A stretch of 64,000 bases of DNA, taken from Ypsolopha sequella. Its lineage: Eukaryota; Arthropoda; Insecta; Lepidoptera; Ypsolophidae. Below are positions 12,177 through 24,380 of this stretch, piece after piece; the first letter of the stretch is position 1; every line of letters starts with the position of its first letter. The DNA lies in the NCBI GenBank assembly GCA_934047225.1, contig OW203991.1, forward strand, positions 7,812,001-7,876,000. Direction: 5' to 3'. Made by a program: the position numbers and the translations under genes. The notes below the pieces were generated by a model that saw nothing but the letters and a program-made list of their open reading frames with translations, ran no database searches and was not told the origin of the DNA.

Positions 12177-12420
12177 CTGGGGGCTTATTATGTATCTTTA
12201 GTTGCCAAATTGACTAAGTGCCTATCATCAAAAATATAGATGTACTATCGAATTCCGATTGTTTAGAGCAACTTCAGTTTACGCACTTGAAGTGAAGACA
12301 CAGTTCGTAAATAGTTCAATACACTCTAAATGCAATTTTAAAAGTTCAGTTTTTATGTATGTTTTTGATGATAGGCACCCAGTCCAGTTGGAAACCAAAG
12401 ATACATAATAGAGGGGCTGG
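12177..12420. repeat. MITE family G, copy A
   Basis: Long imperfect inverted ends contain TGCCTATCATCAAAAATATA on the left and ATGTTTTTGATGATAGGCAC on the right. About 240 bp of the same architecture recur at 59181-59419 and 62349-62587. This copy is the most diverged of the three, so probably the oldest. Confidence 0.75.
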
Positions 12421-12458
12421 TATATTGTGGAAGAACTACATTTAAGAGACATTGGTAT

Positions 12459-12600
12459 CGATTCGGCGCAACACAACTGACAAGACTAACCTTATTTTGA
12501 GCGTCCCGCCTTTGTCTTTTCGATACAGAAAGAAAAGGACAGAACACTTAAATTAAGTTTAGTCCTGTTAATTAAGTCAAGTTGTGTTGCGCCGAATTGG
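12459..12600. repeat. Palindromic MITE, GGCGCAACACAACT family, copy 2
   Basis: The left end CGATTCGGCGCAACACAACT is complementary to the right end AGTTGTGTTGCGCCGAATTG. The interior contains GTCTTTTCGATACAGAAAGA, as in the copy at 4093-4244. It lies 38 bases from the family-G element. Confidence 0.8.
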
Positions 12601-14216
12601 TGTTATTGTATGACTTAAATAGCTGGGGATATTTATTATTTGTTCTTATATGCTACGAAGCGTAGCAATCCCATTCGTAGCTTCTACGAAGTTTTATGGT
12701 TACGGCGCGTAGATGCATAATTGTTCGCAATGAAGGCAAATAGGATTCGTCCAAACGAATAGGATTATTAGTGTCGTTAGCTATCCAAGCTATCTAAAGC
12801 TTTGCATGCTGTAGCAATACTTTCAAATGTAAGTAGATATAGATGACAAGATAAATTTCAAATCATGCACTGTACAGAGTGGAATTGCCAGGCTTATGAA
12901 TGAATCCTGTAGTTTTGAATTAGACACCAAAGCTTTGTTGTATTTATTACATTATGTATAATACTATTTATTCCTATATTTTTACTCAGGCAAGTGTATT
13001 ATTTTAAATTTACATTAAATACATTGAATTATTTTTTTTAAGATTTTAGACTGACTCGTAAATTGTGTAGGTATTTTATATACTTATATTACAAAATAAA
13101 CTATTTGAATTTGAGATTTCTGACAGAACTCGAAAATATGGCAACTCTTATGAAGCTGTCATTAACATTAAAAACGTATAAAATTACAATAACTTGAAAT
13201 TTTCCCACAGAGCAATATGCTGTTGATTTTCCAACGAGTTTCAGGTCCAAAAAGTTTGTCTAACTGGTAACGGACTCCTTGGTCCGGTAAGGGCGAGGAC
13301 ACACGAGCGATCGTCCTTATAGACGCCATCAGCCGTGATGCAGAGCGGATGCTTCAGAGAGTTCAGGTCAATAACTATCTAGGTGTAGGATCTTGCTTAT
13401 GGTGATTTACGTATGATTTGCGGTTATATCTATGTGAAAATGCTGTTAATCTATGAGACTGACTTTTCTCAAAAAAATAAAAAAAACAAAAATGTTTTTT
13501 ACGGAATTTGGGGTGTTTGTGGAAATTTATATAATTTGCCTCCCCAAAACCGTCTCATTAATAAAATTAAGACCTAATTTCTTTATGTTTACATAAAGTT
13601 ATACACAAATGGACGTAATGAACGTTATACACAAAAGTTATACACAAATGGAAAATGCAAAATGTGAAAAATTATAAAACTTTTCATATGACTTTGACAT
13701 TTACAACGTACGATTTAAAACTACATTAGTTTTCATTGAAATATGAGTACCTTTCTAATTGTTTATGATGAAAATAAACTTATATACATTTTGACATATT
13801 GGCACATATACAGTTACGGAGTGCATAATTCTGTCTGCTTCCTACTAAAGCCATAGTGCCAGTGCATCGTATTATGTCGTTAGCAGCAGCAATAGTAATT
13901 ACATCGTATTTTTTGGTGATATCCGTATGCTCCCTACTTAACGTGAAATCATCATTATTTCTGCTGAATTCACTTTATTTTCTAATGACTAGTTTTCTCA
14001 GTGTAATTTTACACTGGCAAAATTCAAAATTCAAAATTCATAAATTTTATTTTGCAAAGTAGGTATATATAATACACGTTTCACAAGTCAAATTTTAATC
14101 TCATAAAAATATATGTAATAAAATAATAAATGTACATGAACTACTTAGATTAAATGTTTATTTAATTTATGTAGCAATATATATACGATTAGAATTATAG
14201 GTAAAATATTATTATA
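12601..14216. other. Unassigned intergenic sequence
   Basis: No gene is recognised. At 12,655-12,720 the motif GCTACGAAGCGTAGCAATCC repeats in inverted and diverged form. Around 14,019-14,060 triple AATTCAAA precedes TAAATTTTATTTTGCAAAGT, like a reversed retroelement end. The 68-codon frame at 13856-14062 is hydrophobic but has no supporting evidence as a gene. Confidence 0.4.
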
Positions 14217-14330
14217 CAAGGTGAAATCCAATCAAACGCCCGAACCCATACCGGAGACCCGGCCAGGGACCAGGAACAAGGTTCAATGATCACCAACCGA
14301 GCCCCCAGCACGAATCCAGGCGGCCGACCA
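14217..14330. repeat. Fragment of the ACAAGGTGAAAT terminal-repeat MITE family
   Basis: ACAAGGTGAAATCCAATCAA and the GGAGACCCGG then ACCGAGCCCCCAGCACGAAT segments match both ends of the element at 22214-22605, with the interior missing. It is a deletion derivative. Confidence 0.55.
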
Positions 14331-15043
14331 AATCCCATCCTATATACTACATAGTAATAGGTTACATATATAAATACATGCCTACCTCCGCCCATTCGAT
14401 TAGTCTTGCTAAGAAGAACGGGCAAGAAACTACAATATTTTTTACAATATTTGTAGTATTTAAGATTTTAAACGCACCAATTATCGTTTTTTTTTTAAAC
14501 GACTTTTGTTTTGTTGGCCTTTTGACATTTGTCCTTCCGAACTTTACCGGACAAAAGAATGAAACACCGAGGACGTTCACTTCACTTTAATCGACATTCA
14601 CCTGAGGGCTCCCACCAGAAAGACCTTGAACATGTGTCTTCTATCGGAGAGAAAATTCCTTCGTGAACCTAGCCATGTGCACCGAGCCTTACCTCTCAGC
14701 ACACACACGTATCAGCATCACAGAATCCGGCGCGCGGTGGAAGGAAGCTGATTATTGTTTAAGTACAAGTGGCAAGTTGTTTAGTCAACGTTTTGTTGTT
14801 TTGACTGGCGGCAGGATGTCTAGTCTAGGATGTACGTAATTGGCTGTGATTTGCTTTCTCTGGGTGTGGAGATTTTGAAAGAATTCCAGCAGCGGTCCAC
14901 GAGAAAGGGCCAAAATTTTTTATTTTCTTATCTTTGGTGAGATAAATGTGAAGAGTACAGGGAACGAACAAGGAATGTCACATCGTAAATGTGGGATTCT
15001 AAATTAAAACACGTTTCGTAGATTTGTGGATATGATGTGATTA
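14331..15043. other. Unassigned intergenic sequence
   Basis: No gene or repeat is recognised. Overlapping frames on both strands at 14362-14590 are mutually exclusive and have no domain. Confidence 0.45.
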
Positions 15044-15275
15044 CTTGATTTTGAACACAAACACTTGTAGTAGTTGTTTCATAACATAATTATATTTGGG
15101 AAGTGTGCAACAACAGTATATTACGATACGAGAGCGATGAAACGTCACTGTGCACAAAGCGCACAGCAGCGCATCACAGCACTTTACGCAGCGTGCGTAA
15201 AGCGGTCATTTTACGCACAGTGTGCTATAAAATGTTATGAAACAACTAGTACAAGTGTTTGTGTTCAAAATCAAG
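15044..15275. repeat. MITE with about 44-bp near-perfect inverted ends
   Basis: The left end CTTGATTTTGAACACAAACA and the right end TGTTTGTGTTCAAAATCAAG are complementary. The match extends inward through TTGTTTCATAACAT. The interior block GTGCGTAAAGCGGTCATTTT then ACGCACAGTGTGCTATAAA also occurs at about 60,999-61,037, so the interior is itself shared with another copy. Confidence 0.85.
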
Positions 15276-15455
15276 ATGCTTTCTATGTTTCATCAAGTGC
15301 CGACAATCGCAAGTATAAATCATGATATGATTACTCGTATTCATACATGTTAATATGGTTTCCTAAATATGATTCCTAAATTATGATTTCGTCGAAAATC
15401 CATCAAAGAGGAGCCGCGAACTTAGGACTTAGAACAACATAAATATACCTAGTAG

Positions 15456-15860
15456 TACAAGGTTTTCATAAAAAGTCTATTTGAAAGTGTTAAAAAGATG
15501 AAATTAATTGAAAAAAATTATATCGCTCAAGTGGCCACCTCCCGAGTTGGTGCGCTCGTTTTAAGACATTTTGAATTGTTGCTCGCAAAACATCTGGCTA
15601 TCTGGCTCCAAATTGGCGATTTCTTCTTCAATGTTATCTTTCAAGTCTTGCAAGGTTCGTGGTTTGTTGTGGTAAACGCGAGATTTTACAAAGCCCCAAA
15701 GGAATAAGTCTGGTACGATTAGATCTGGCGATCTGGACGGCCAGTTCAAATCTCCAAAACGGGAGATCAAATTCTGTCAAATAAGCACAGTGACATTTGG
15801 CGCCATCTACAAAAATGGCAGCCAATTCAAATTATGACATTACTTTTGCGCCACCTTGTA
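15456..15860 (-). pseudogene. Deleted IS630/Tc1/mariner-superfamily transposase
   Basis: Minus-strand frames at 15561-15825 encode WPSRSPDLIVPDLFLWGFVK then SRVYHNKPRTLQDLKDNIEE. This is the block around the third catalytic aspartate (in SPDL) and downstream helices of mariner-type transposases; the next codons, after a frame break, read as GGGHLSDIIF. The catalytic core N-terminal to this block and the DNA-binding domain are absent. The element end TACAAGGTGGCGCAAAAGTA (reverse strand) runs directly into this fragment, and the other end near 15456 reads TACAAGGTTTTCATAAAAAG. This is therefore a short non-autonomous remnant made by internal deletion. Confidence 0.75.
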
Positions 15861-18858
15861 TAATAGTTTATATGACAAATAAATTATGCAACGCAATAAT
15901 AAATAACAGTTACAACTTATAACACTCTACAATAAGACACAAGTAGCAAGTAATAAAATATTAATATATTGAAACAATTCTTGCGACAAAACCCGTTATC
16001 TACAGGAAACAAAAACCATTTAAGCTTGTTGTTCCTACAATTACAATTCCCTAACGACTACAAAACTTAAGAGGACGGAAATGAAATAAAAAATCGCTTG
16101 ATAATAGTTGTTTGTCCTTTGTAACCACAATGTCTGGCGATAAGGGACCAGATGCGCGCGAGTGTTTAAAATGAAACCCAATACTTGTTTTATCGGTTTT
16201 CTGCGCAGGCGCAGCGCAAGAGAGATAAATGTCACAGAACATGTTTCGCAACAACCAGGGTTCTTGATAAGTGTGACTTTTTATTAGACGTGGACGATGA
16301 TGTTCAAAATGAAGCCAATTTTAATCAAAAGCTTTGATTTAGTTTGCGGACAAAATAAGACGATGTTTAAGATTTCCGTCAAATACCTCTCCGTCTATCT
16401 GTTGGTCAGCGGTATTACTCAAAAACGGATGGGCAGATTAAGTTAGAATATAAGATATTACGTGGAATCATATATTGGCCCGATTTGCATAACCAATTGT
16501 GCCGACTGTAATTCTCTGACAAATGTACAGTGGAGACCACATCAAGCTATACACTTGCAGTACGACATGCGAATTCTCCTCTCTGCCGTACATAAACTCA
16601 GTCCTCAGTTATTCTTTAGGCTCTGATAACATGGAAAAAAGAACCAAAAACATGGAACCAAATTATGAAGGTTCGCTCTGAATATTGCAAACTTAATAAT
16701 ACTGTAAATTTCTGTATTTGTGTTTATTGCTTTGAATTATTGTATTGTTTATTAATTACAGTAATAAGGTTTACAATCAATTGCTTCAACACGATTGTGT
16801 GTTGTATTATCTAACTACATATATCCTCCGTTAATGTGATGCTTTACAGAGTTCATATCCACAATTGTCTCTTACATTTTACTGACCAAGATTAGAAAGA
16901 AAGAAAGAAGAAAGAAAGAAAATAATTTATTGGCGCGTTTACAAAAAAGAAACTTATAGCTAACAGAGTAGAAAAATGTTTACTTTAGTAGGGAGTAATC
17001 TTTATATAAAAATAACAACACGACAAAAGGATGTAGCTCAGCTATGTGCCATCCAAAACATGCTTTGGTTGGCGCTGGTTTTCAGCTACCTAGACAAATC
17101 TAGACAAATTATAGATAAAAAACAACGTTTCTAATCCCTAGAAACGTAGTGTATTAACAAGTGTCCTTCGAACGACCGACTATCTGCAATTATAAATGAT
17201 AATTACTTCAGCATAATTACCAAAGTAGCATGCACTGACATCACGCTAGGTTTGGGTCAGTCGCGCATGCCATGCTCTACTAGATATGACCATATGTCAC
17301 TTCGATACATGCCTAGATAGTGACGGCGACACTAATAAGTGCCTGTCTTCCAACAGTTCTAACAAAAGAGTAGGGTTGGGTCTTGCTAATAAGTATATTG
17401 ATAAAGGGATGACAACCTGACCTCAAATGAAACTTATTGTCTAATTCCCAAAAAAAGATACAATCTATGAAATTATGGGCACGTTTGTGTATTAGACATT
17501 ACGCCGTAATGAGCACTGAAATTAGGATAATACGCCTTGTCTACTCGTAATTCAATAACGTTTACGACGGTGCCATTTGACGTATAGAACCTAAATGTCG
17601 TATTGTCCAATAACACTTCTAGTGTTGGCCTTAATTGCCCGCAATCAGCAATGTCGATATCGATACCGAGCAGCCCTCAGCCCCACAGCGCGGGGTGCGA
17701 TCTTATCAACAGTTTTTATTCTGGCCCCGATATCCGGCGATAAGACAGAATGTCCTTTTTCATAGAACCACGGTAATGGCCCAGGAGACACGCCACGGCC
17801 CTCATCACTTATGCATGTTGATTGCTGGACTTCACCCTTTACTGCCTTTGCTGGACATAATAAAAAAAGATGGAGGAAAATTGCTGTTTGTTTGAAGCAA
17901 GTGTCTGGTAAAGGTGATTGATGTCTTTTCTGAATACTAGAAGCTATCTCTTAATCAGATCTTGGGAAAATCAACACCTTTACCGAATTAAATGTTTATT
18001 GATTTGATTGAATGCTAAAGTGGTTTTCATTTGTAGACCATGAAGACGCAAATTGAAGTGTTTTCTTTTTTGATCATTTCTTGGATTCTGTCACCCACCA
18101 CCCACGTGGGCCATCGGGCAGTCTGGCGGGCAGATACTATCTCACAATATATGGGGCAGGAAAATTGCCAGCAACACGCGACGCCTCAACCCATTACACC
18201 TCACTCACGTGCATATCTCATCATCTGCAGCCTTCAGCCGCCATGTTTGTCCGCCATTTTGATTTCGTGGCGTCGCTCGATTCTTGGCGCGGAAATATCT
18301 AATAAGTACTTTTATGTGCCATTTAGATACATGCCTGTATTTGTTTACTCGCATGACTACGTTCCATTATAGTTGGATAAAATTGTACTTTGACTCATTA
18401 TTTTAATATGTTCAGGCACAAAAGTCTTTGTCTTTATAATAACCTACATGAGTAAAATATTTTCAGTATCTGCTAGATATCCGAAATAACCTTATATGGT
18501 TCAAAAAACTTTCTTTCGCTTGCGTGTCTAACGCCATATGCGCATAACTGACCATAAGTCACCGTAAATTAAGGTGTGTATCTCCCACAAAAGTGTACGG
18601 ATAAATAAATATTCATAGTAATTGCGAAGGGTGGAGGGTTGAGGCATTCCCACGCATTCCCATACAGTTCACCAGCAAGCGAAATTATTCTGAAAATGAC
18701 CCTCTTTTGTAACAAGCAGTTGCCATATGCTACGGTCGGTATGTTTTATTCTAATAGCATGAACGCTTTTACTCATTAATTCTTTCCTGTTGCAAATAGC
18801 AATTGTTGCACTATAAAATACAAAAATTCTGGTTAAATATCAGTATAAGCATTTATGT
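15861..18858. other. Unassigned intergenic sequence
   Basis: No gene is recognised. It holds a GAAA-rich microsatellite at about 16,894-16,921 followed by TTTATTGGCGCG, resembling a reversed retroelement terminus. The frames at 17635-17895 and 18040-18372 (the latter overlapped by 18081-18302 in another frame) have no motif. Confidence 0.4.
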
Positions 18859-19107
18859 GGAAGAGATTTCTTTAAGGAATAAGTCCGCCCTTGCCTTTTG
18901 TTATTCTGTATTCTGTGTTTTATTACAATTTTCTGTGCAATCAAGTGTTTATTCATTCATTAATTCATTGAATGAATGAATGAATACACACTTTATTGTA
19001 CAAGGTCAAATAAAAAATTGAGTACAGAGTTTTGAACACACAATGTTGTACAAGGGCGGACTTATCACTTAAAGCGATTTCTTCCAGCCAACCTTTGGGT
19101 GGTGAAG
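18859..19107. repeat. Two retroelement 3' tails meeting tail to tail at a CATT/AATG microsatellite
   Basis: AATAAGTCCGCCCTTG on the left and CAAGGGCGGACTTATC on the right are the same tail in opposite orientations. They are joined by CATTCATTAATTCATTGAAT and GAATGAATGAAT. A further reversed copy of the tail with an AATAATAATAAA end lies at 40510-40615. Confidence 0.65.
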
Positions 19108-19370
19108 AAAGTATTATTTTACGTAATGTTTCATTCATTCATTCATTATTTTATATTTTTCCAAGTGTTAACCGAATGGGCAAAAACTCGAATACCTGCT
19201 TACTTTTCACAAAATGTGTTGATAACTACTTATTACGTATTTCGGGCACAAATACTTGCATGCTTTTTGGCACCTCGAAGTATTTTCCTAGATGGTACTT
19301 ACTTTGCACATAAATTCAGAAAAACTCTTTGGTGCATTCCAGATGCGAAAGTAGGTACAGATGTTCTATC

Positions 19371-19534
19371 CTACGAAGTCTACTTAGCTATACTACTATA
19401 TTCACTAGTAGTGACGTGTACAGATACGCGTGTTTTGTCTGTGTTGCGCGTTTTGTAGCGCTCCCGACGTTACGCACATTAGAAAAAGTGCATGTGCATG
19501 CACTACTATAACCATAGGTAAGTAAACTTCGTAG
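19371..19534. repeat. MITE with CTACGAAGTCTACTTA ends
   Basis: The left end CTACGAAGTCTACTTAGCTA is imperfectly complementary to the right end AACCATAGGTAAGTAAACTT then CGTAG. The interior (GCGTGTTTTGTCTGTGTTGC, GTGCATGCACTACTATAACC) parallels the element at 20581-20765 in reversed order. Confidence 0.6.
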
Positions 19535-20580
19535 AACAAAACAACTGTAACAGGGATTGAAAATACTACTATTGAAAGTCTAGCATCCTAACAACTGAGC
19601 TATTACGGATAAAACATACATGCTCTTTAATCGTCTTTATAAGTGGACATGTCACAATGAGGTGTCTACAAGTATGACTTCGTACCGGAAAATACGCGTT
19701 TCCGTATAAACTTGACGGGTCACGCTCTATTCAACTAACGTTGCAGTTGGTATTTCTTTCGGGGTAGTGATGTACTTTACCACCCTTATACACAGGAAGT
19801 TGAAAGTTATTATTTACTGAAAAATTCAGTTCTTTAAACATCTTAACATCAAACATAATTTATCTTCCTAAATCTTTCCAAATGGACCGAAATATATTTG
19901 ACGCTACTAAGTATTTTCAAATTTGCTGTTTTATGTCACTGAAAGTTATATTTCATATGAAAGACAGGCTAACGGTCGTTAATTTACTTCAAGATCTTCA
20001 AATCAGTTATCGTAATTTTGTTTCATCGACGGCTGCCTCATTCTTGGTTATCCCTAAAGTTTTATAGAACATCGACACCTGCATGTAACTGAAGGGGTGT
20101 TGCAAGGAGCATCCCTATGCCCGTGTGCGATATGGGTAAATCAACAGGTCGTGTCAGCGCACATGCTTGCGGTGCGAGTTCCTAATGCCGTGTATGAGAG
20201 CTTTACAAGACAAGGTAAAGATAAAAAATATTAAAAGGATAAAGCTTAATTTTGCTCCTAGTATAAATATGAATGCTCAGTGTAAGTAAAATGACAAATA
20301 TACCATCGGAGAAAACTGTGCAGTCCTACTTTTCGCCTTGTTGCATGGTTTTAAAAGCGAAAAGAGTCTGCGGAACTTTGCCCGATAGTACGTTGTATAC
20401 GAATATAAAGAGGTTCAGGCAATGCGAAATTATTATTTGATTGCACCCAACGAAATAATTGCAACGGCTAATTTGATACAGAACATGTTTTTTTTATTAG
20501 AATATGAATACGTCTAACGCTAAAAAGCTTTTCTAAAACATGCATTTCAGCGAATTCGCTTTAGTAGTTTTAAGTTATGC
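19535..20580. other. Intergenic sequence with a reversed tRNA-like remnant
   Basis: At 19,545-19,605 the minus strand reads ATAGCTCAGTTGTTAGGATG, a box A-like segment of a degenerate SINE head. The rest has no recognised gene or repeat. Confidence 0.4.
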
Positions 20581-20765
20581 TACAGATATTCTATCTCACC
20601 AAGTCCGTTTGGCTATGGTTGTAGTAGTGCATGCACACGCACTTTTTCTAGTGTGCGTAACCTCGAGAGTGGCACAAAACGCGCAACACATACAAAACGC
20701 GCTTATCTGTACACATCACTACTACAACCATAGCCAAAAGGACGTCGTAAAATATAATATCTGTA
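20581..20765. repeat. MITE with GTTTGGCTATGGTTGTAGTA inverted ends
   Basis: Left GTTTGGCTATGGTTGTAGTA pairs with right TACTACAACCATAGCCAAAA. Outer segments TACAGATATTCTAT and AATATAATATCTGTA pair with gaps. The core has alternating GTGCGT/ACGCGC blocks. Related to the element at 19371-19534. Confidence 0.75.
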
Positions 20766-20799
20766 CAGACAGATAGAAAAAGAAATTAAAATATTACTA

Positions 20800-21012
20800 G
20801 TAGTTCGCTCCGAACTGTGAACTCGCAATTCGATCTTGACCGATTTGGCTCATGTTCGAACTTAAAAATTCTTTTGGTCTCGTTTACTCTCCTACCAAAT
20901 TTCATGACATTCCGATCAACGATACTCGAGTTATCTTCGAACAAACATTCATTCATACATACATGTAGAGTCGGAGAACTTCGCTTCGCTTCGCTCGCTC
21001 GTTCAATTATTT
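20800..21012 (-). repeat. Arthropod repeat with GAACAAGCGAGTGAAGCGAG head, copy 1
   Basis: The reverse complement of this block matches 25515-25768. Shared landmarks are the GAAGCGAGCGAAG run, ATGTATGTATG, and CGTCATGAAATTTGGTAGAC. It is a widely dispersed arthropod repeat. Open frames across it on both strands are by-products. Confidence 0.65.
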
Positions 21013-21444
21013 TCATTTTTAAACCGATCGATCCTACAACGATTTCGACTTAGAAAGTCTGATGGTGTAAAGTTCTTTCCATAAGTTTCATAGGGTGAAT
21101 TCGTTAGTTTCGTAATTTGACAGCACATTGCTTATTCATGGATTGTAATTATGTAACAATTACATACAGACTGATGGACAGAATAGCGATACATTCTGTC
21201 GTTTTATGTAATTAAATATAGGGTCAACAACTTGTGATCTATGGGTCGTTTGTTTTGGGGAATAATACCTTCACAGGTAGGTAGATAAACCCGCAGAAAA
21301 ATTACCTCACCTCAATGTTACTAAAAATGAAGACCACATACCCGTTTTCCCGTAGACATATCCGACAACTTTATCGAAAGATGCAATGCTCCTCAATTGA
21401 AAAGAGATCAAGGTAGGCCAAGATTAAGATCCAAGATGTCCTAT

Positions 21445-21830
21445 AAGGTTAAAACGTCAGTCGCTAAGCGCAAAGTGCATAACTTTACTTTGTTTTTCTT
21501 GTTTAGAAGTTAAAAATTGAAAAAGATTTTGGTATGTGGCAGTTGACGCCAATAGTTCAGTATTAGTGAGGTTTATAACGCATGAGTTTGAAATTTAATG
21601 CACAATTAGTCATTATCTTGTGCAAGTTAAAACAGCATTTTAAGTTGGTTTTGAGAATATCATGACTAATTGTGTATACAATTTCAAACTCTTGCTCTAT
21701 AAACCTCACTAATATTGAACTATTGGCGTCAAATGCCACAGACCAAAATGCTTTTCGAATTTAAATTTCTAAACAAGAAAAACAAAGTTAAGTTATGCAC
21801 TTTGCACTAAGCTACTGATGTTTAACCTTA
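21445..21830. repeat. Large foldback element, copy 1 (arms about 180 bp)
   Basis: The left arm includes AACGTCAGTCGCTAAGCGCA, CAATAGTTCAGTATTAGTGA and GTTTATAACGCATGAGTTTG. The right arm mirrors these with moderate divergence. The ends read AAGGTTAAAA and TTTAACCTT. The second copy is at 24381-24766. No open frame of note. Confidence 0.8.
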
Positions 21831-22213
21831 AGCCATTTTATTCTAAACTTGGCGTCATTTGGCAATTTATACGATAAAAATACATAAATTATTATCACGT
21901 CACATTACGATCGAGCTGGTAAAACTACGAAATGTAGCAATTGATCATACACGTAGCAATTGATCGACGGCCTCGCTGATGAGGTCGAAATATATCGAAA
22001 AATATAAAGTTTATTTTTTTATTATTATCTAATGCTACATTTAAGTTAAAGTTACTTCGCCATTGAAAATTGTAGTACTTCAGTTTTTTTCAAAGATTTT
22101 ACTTATTTTTCCTTGGTCTAGATGACAATAAATTCAGCCCAGTAGTTTTAAGTTTTGTTATAGATTGGGACTTTGCTTTGAAGATATGACGGAACCCCAA
22201 AATAAGCAGATAT

Positions 22214-22605
22214 ATAAGGTGAAATCTAATCAACCGTCCGAATCCATACTGGAGACTCGATGAGTGACTAGGACCAATGTTTAATGACTCATCAGGTAAA
22301 ATAAAAAAAAATGTTTTTGCTTTCGTACTAGAATAGTATACTAGAAATTTTATTTTACGTGTCGGTCCTCTAAAAAGAAGTTTTGCATGAATCACATTAT
22401 TATTCCGTTGTAATGCCGTCTTTTTTGCACGTGTGAAAAAGCTCTGACTCCATCCTACTTTCAAATAATTTTATGATTCACCCATGTTGGCCTTTTTAGA
22501 TCCCCTGTACGTATGAGAACAATAATATTTTTTAAGATTTCGAAAAAAACATTTAACCCTGTTCACTAACCGAGCCTCCAGCATTCATTAAATTTCACCT
22601 TGTCT
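22214..22605. repeat. MITE with AAGGTGAAAT terminal repeats
   Basis: The left end AAGGTGAAATCTAATCAACC and the right end TTAAATTTCACCTT form the termini. Inner segments CCATACTGGAGACTCG and CGAGCCTCCAGCATT also pair. The 121-codon minus-strand frame at 22099-22464 runs through its border and interior and is not a gene. Confidence 0.65.
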
Positions 22606-22642
22606 TTCCGAAATCTATGTTATAAAAAACATGTTCACGCTT

Positions 22643-23105
22643 GAATCCCCGAGGGGTTGTCAGTGGTTTCCGGATATGAACTGTAAGTGCAAGTCACAGT
22701 CCAAACTTATACACCTACGTTTCACCGATAACTATTACGTCCCAGCATGTTGGGTATTGAGCCAAATACGTGTGAAGCACGCGGGCAGACCAAACACAAA
22801 TATGCCCGTACGGGATTGCAACCCGCGACCAGGGTTGCCAACTCGAATTGGGTGCTAAATGATATCTCAAATAGTGCTAGATTGCTATGAATTCCAAAAA
22901 TTCCAGGATGACCGCCGGGAGTGGCAAAGTCCTGGAAAGGCTTAGATATGTCCAGAAGTGGACGAACTAGGCTGATGGATGGAAATATATGAAAATAGTG
23001 CTAGATCTAACACCGAAAGTGCTAAGTTGGCAACACTGCCCTCGACACCTCCCATTTAGTGCGTCGAGACGTCCGAACAACTAAACCACAGAGACGGTTT
23101 ATATT
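22643..23105 (-). repeat. tRNA-derived SINE interrupted by a MITE
   Basis: In reverse orientation the head reads CTCTGTGGTTTAGTTGTTCG (box A-like) and GGTCGCGGGTTGCAATCCCG (box B-like). The body then ends near 22643 in the tail shared with 489-600. The head and box B are separated by an insertion at about 22,833-23,033. Removing that insertion brings CCCTCGACACCTCCC next to the GCGACC segment. Confidence 0.65.
22833..23033. mobile_element. MITE with GTTGCCAACT ends carrying a shared repeat block
   Basis: GTTGCCAACT at the left and AGTTGGCAAC at the right are perfect complements. Inner AAATAGTGCTAGAT blocks occur near both ends. The central 110 bp (about 22,888-22,985) carry the TTCCAGGATGACCGCCGGGA repeat also seen at 58160-58295 and 63500-63630. 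Confidence 0.6.
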
Positions 23106-24299
23106 ACTTCCTAATGATACCTACAATCGTATATTCATACCTAGCTTTGGCAGTCGTACCAACAAGTGTGTAATCATCATTATTCTATAGCAAAAAAAAA
23201 ACTCTGAATATCATCAAAACACAATGGTGTCTGGTCAATCGACTCTTTTGATGGCAACATCTCGCGATGATATACGAAATCGCATATTGCAAATCACAAG
23301 TATAGTGTGGCTATTATAACGTCCACTGAGGACAGACAATAGACGTACTTACTAGAGCATAGACTATTTTCGGCAACCGCATTAAAACTAAATAATTACT
23401 CTGGTTGGCACCAAAATCGGGTGCCATTGACTAAGGGGTCATCTCGACCACATAAAACTCGGACGCGTGTCCGAGTTGACACCTTTCGATTAAAATGTAA
23501 AATTCCGATTGCATCGCAGGATATCTATTTTTAACCGACTTCAAAAAGGAGGCGGTTCTCAATTCGACTGTATGTTTTTTTTTTTTGTCCCAAATATATA
23601 TTTTGAAAGAAAACTGATATGAAGACAACACAATAAGCAATTTAAGAAAGCTTATTTTTTTCATATTTCATTCTTAAATCAGTGTTCTTATTTAATTTTT
23701 ATTTTTTGTTTACTTAAAACATTGTATAAAACTTATTTTCGAAATATATTTCGACCCACTTTTCGGCCGGCATCAGTCGAATTAAAGACATTAAATGACA
23801 TAAAATATATACAACCTTATGACTAATGAGTTTTAATGAATGACATTTGAGTTCTTATTTAATGTATTTTTGGGAATCTAGATATTATGTAATATAAGAG
23901 GAATAAATACACACTACCTTAAGAATATCTATGGTTTTGGTATTTCGTTTGTATGAACTAGGATTGCTCCACCGGCCTCTTAAAGTGTAAATAACTTGCA
24001 AACTTCTACTTCAAAGTAAAATACACAACAATAAAATTAATACTCGTATAACCTTGTAAGGCTTAATGGCTTAGGTTAATAATTACCTAAATTGATTATA
24101 AATATTATAAATATCTAATTGGGCATAGGTATTCTAATTTACTACAAATTTTCCTTCAAAAACCACATACATACATACCAACCTATTACCACATATTACC
24201 CACCTATATATATATTTAAAACCTACAAAAGTGCCAAACAAGAAGTTTACGTTAAAAAAGCCTTTTACGTATTTTCTCTTATTAGTCATAGTTTTTATA
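23106..24299. other. Intergenic sequence with two repeat fragments
   Basis: At 23,531-23,592 TTTTAACCGACTTCAAAAAG then GAGGCGGTTCTCAATTCGAC and a T-run match a common arthropod repeat. At 23,731-23,790 ATTTTCGAAATATATTTCGA followed by CGGCCGGCATCAGTCGAATT is a single-copy half of the palindrome at 25828-25985. Nothing coding is supported. Confidence 0.55.
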
Positions 24300-24380
24300 A
24301 ATGCATACTAGCAGACGCCCCGCAGCGATGCTCGCGCGGATCGCTCTCGATCTCAATAGGAATCTCCTAAAATCCCTATG

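Noticed and set aside
22099..22464. 121-codon minus-strand open frame
   Set aside because: Crosses the boundary and interior of a MITE; no recognisable motif.
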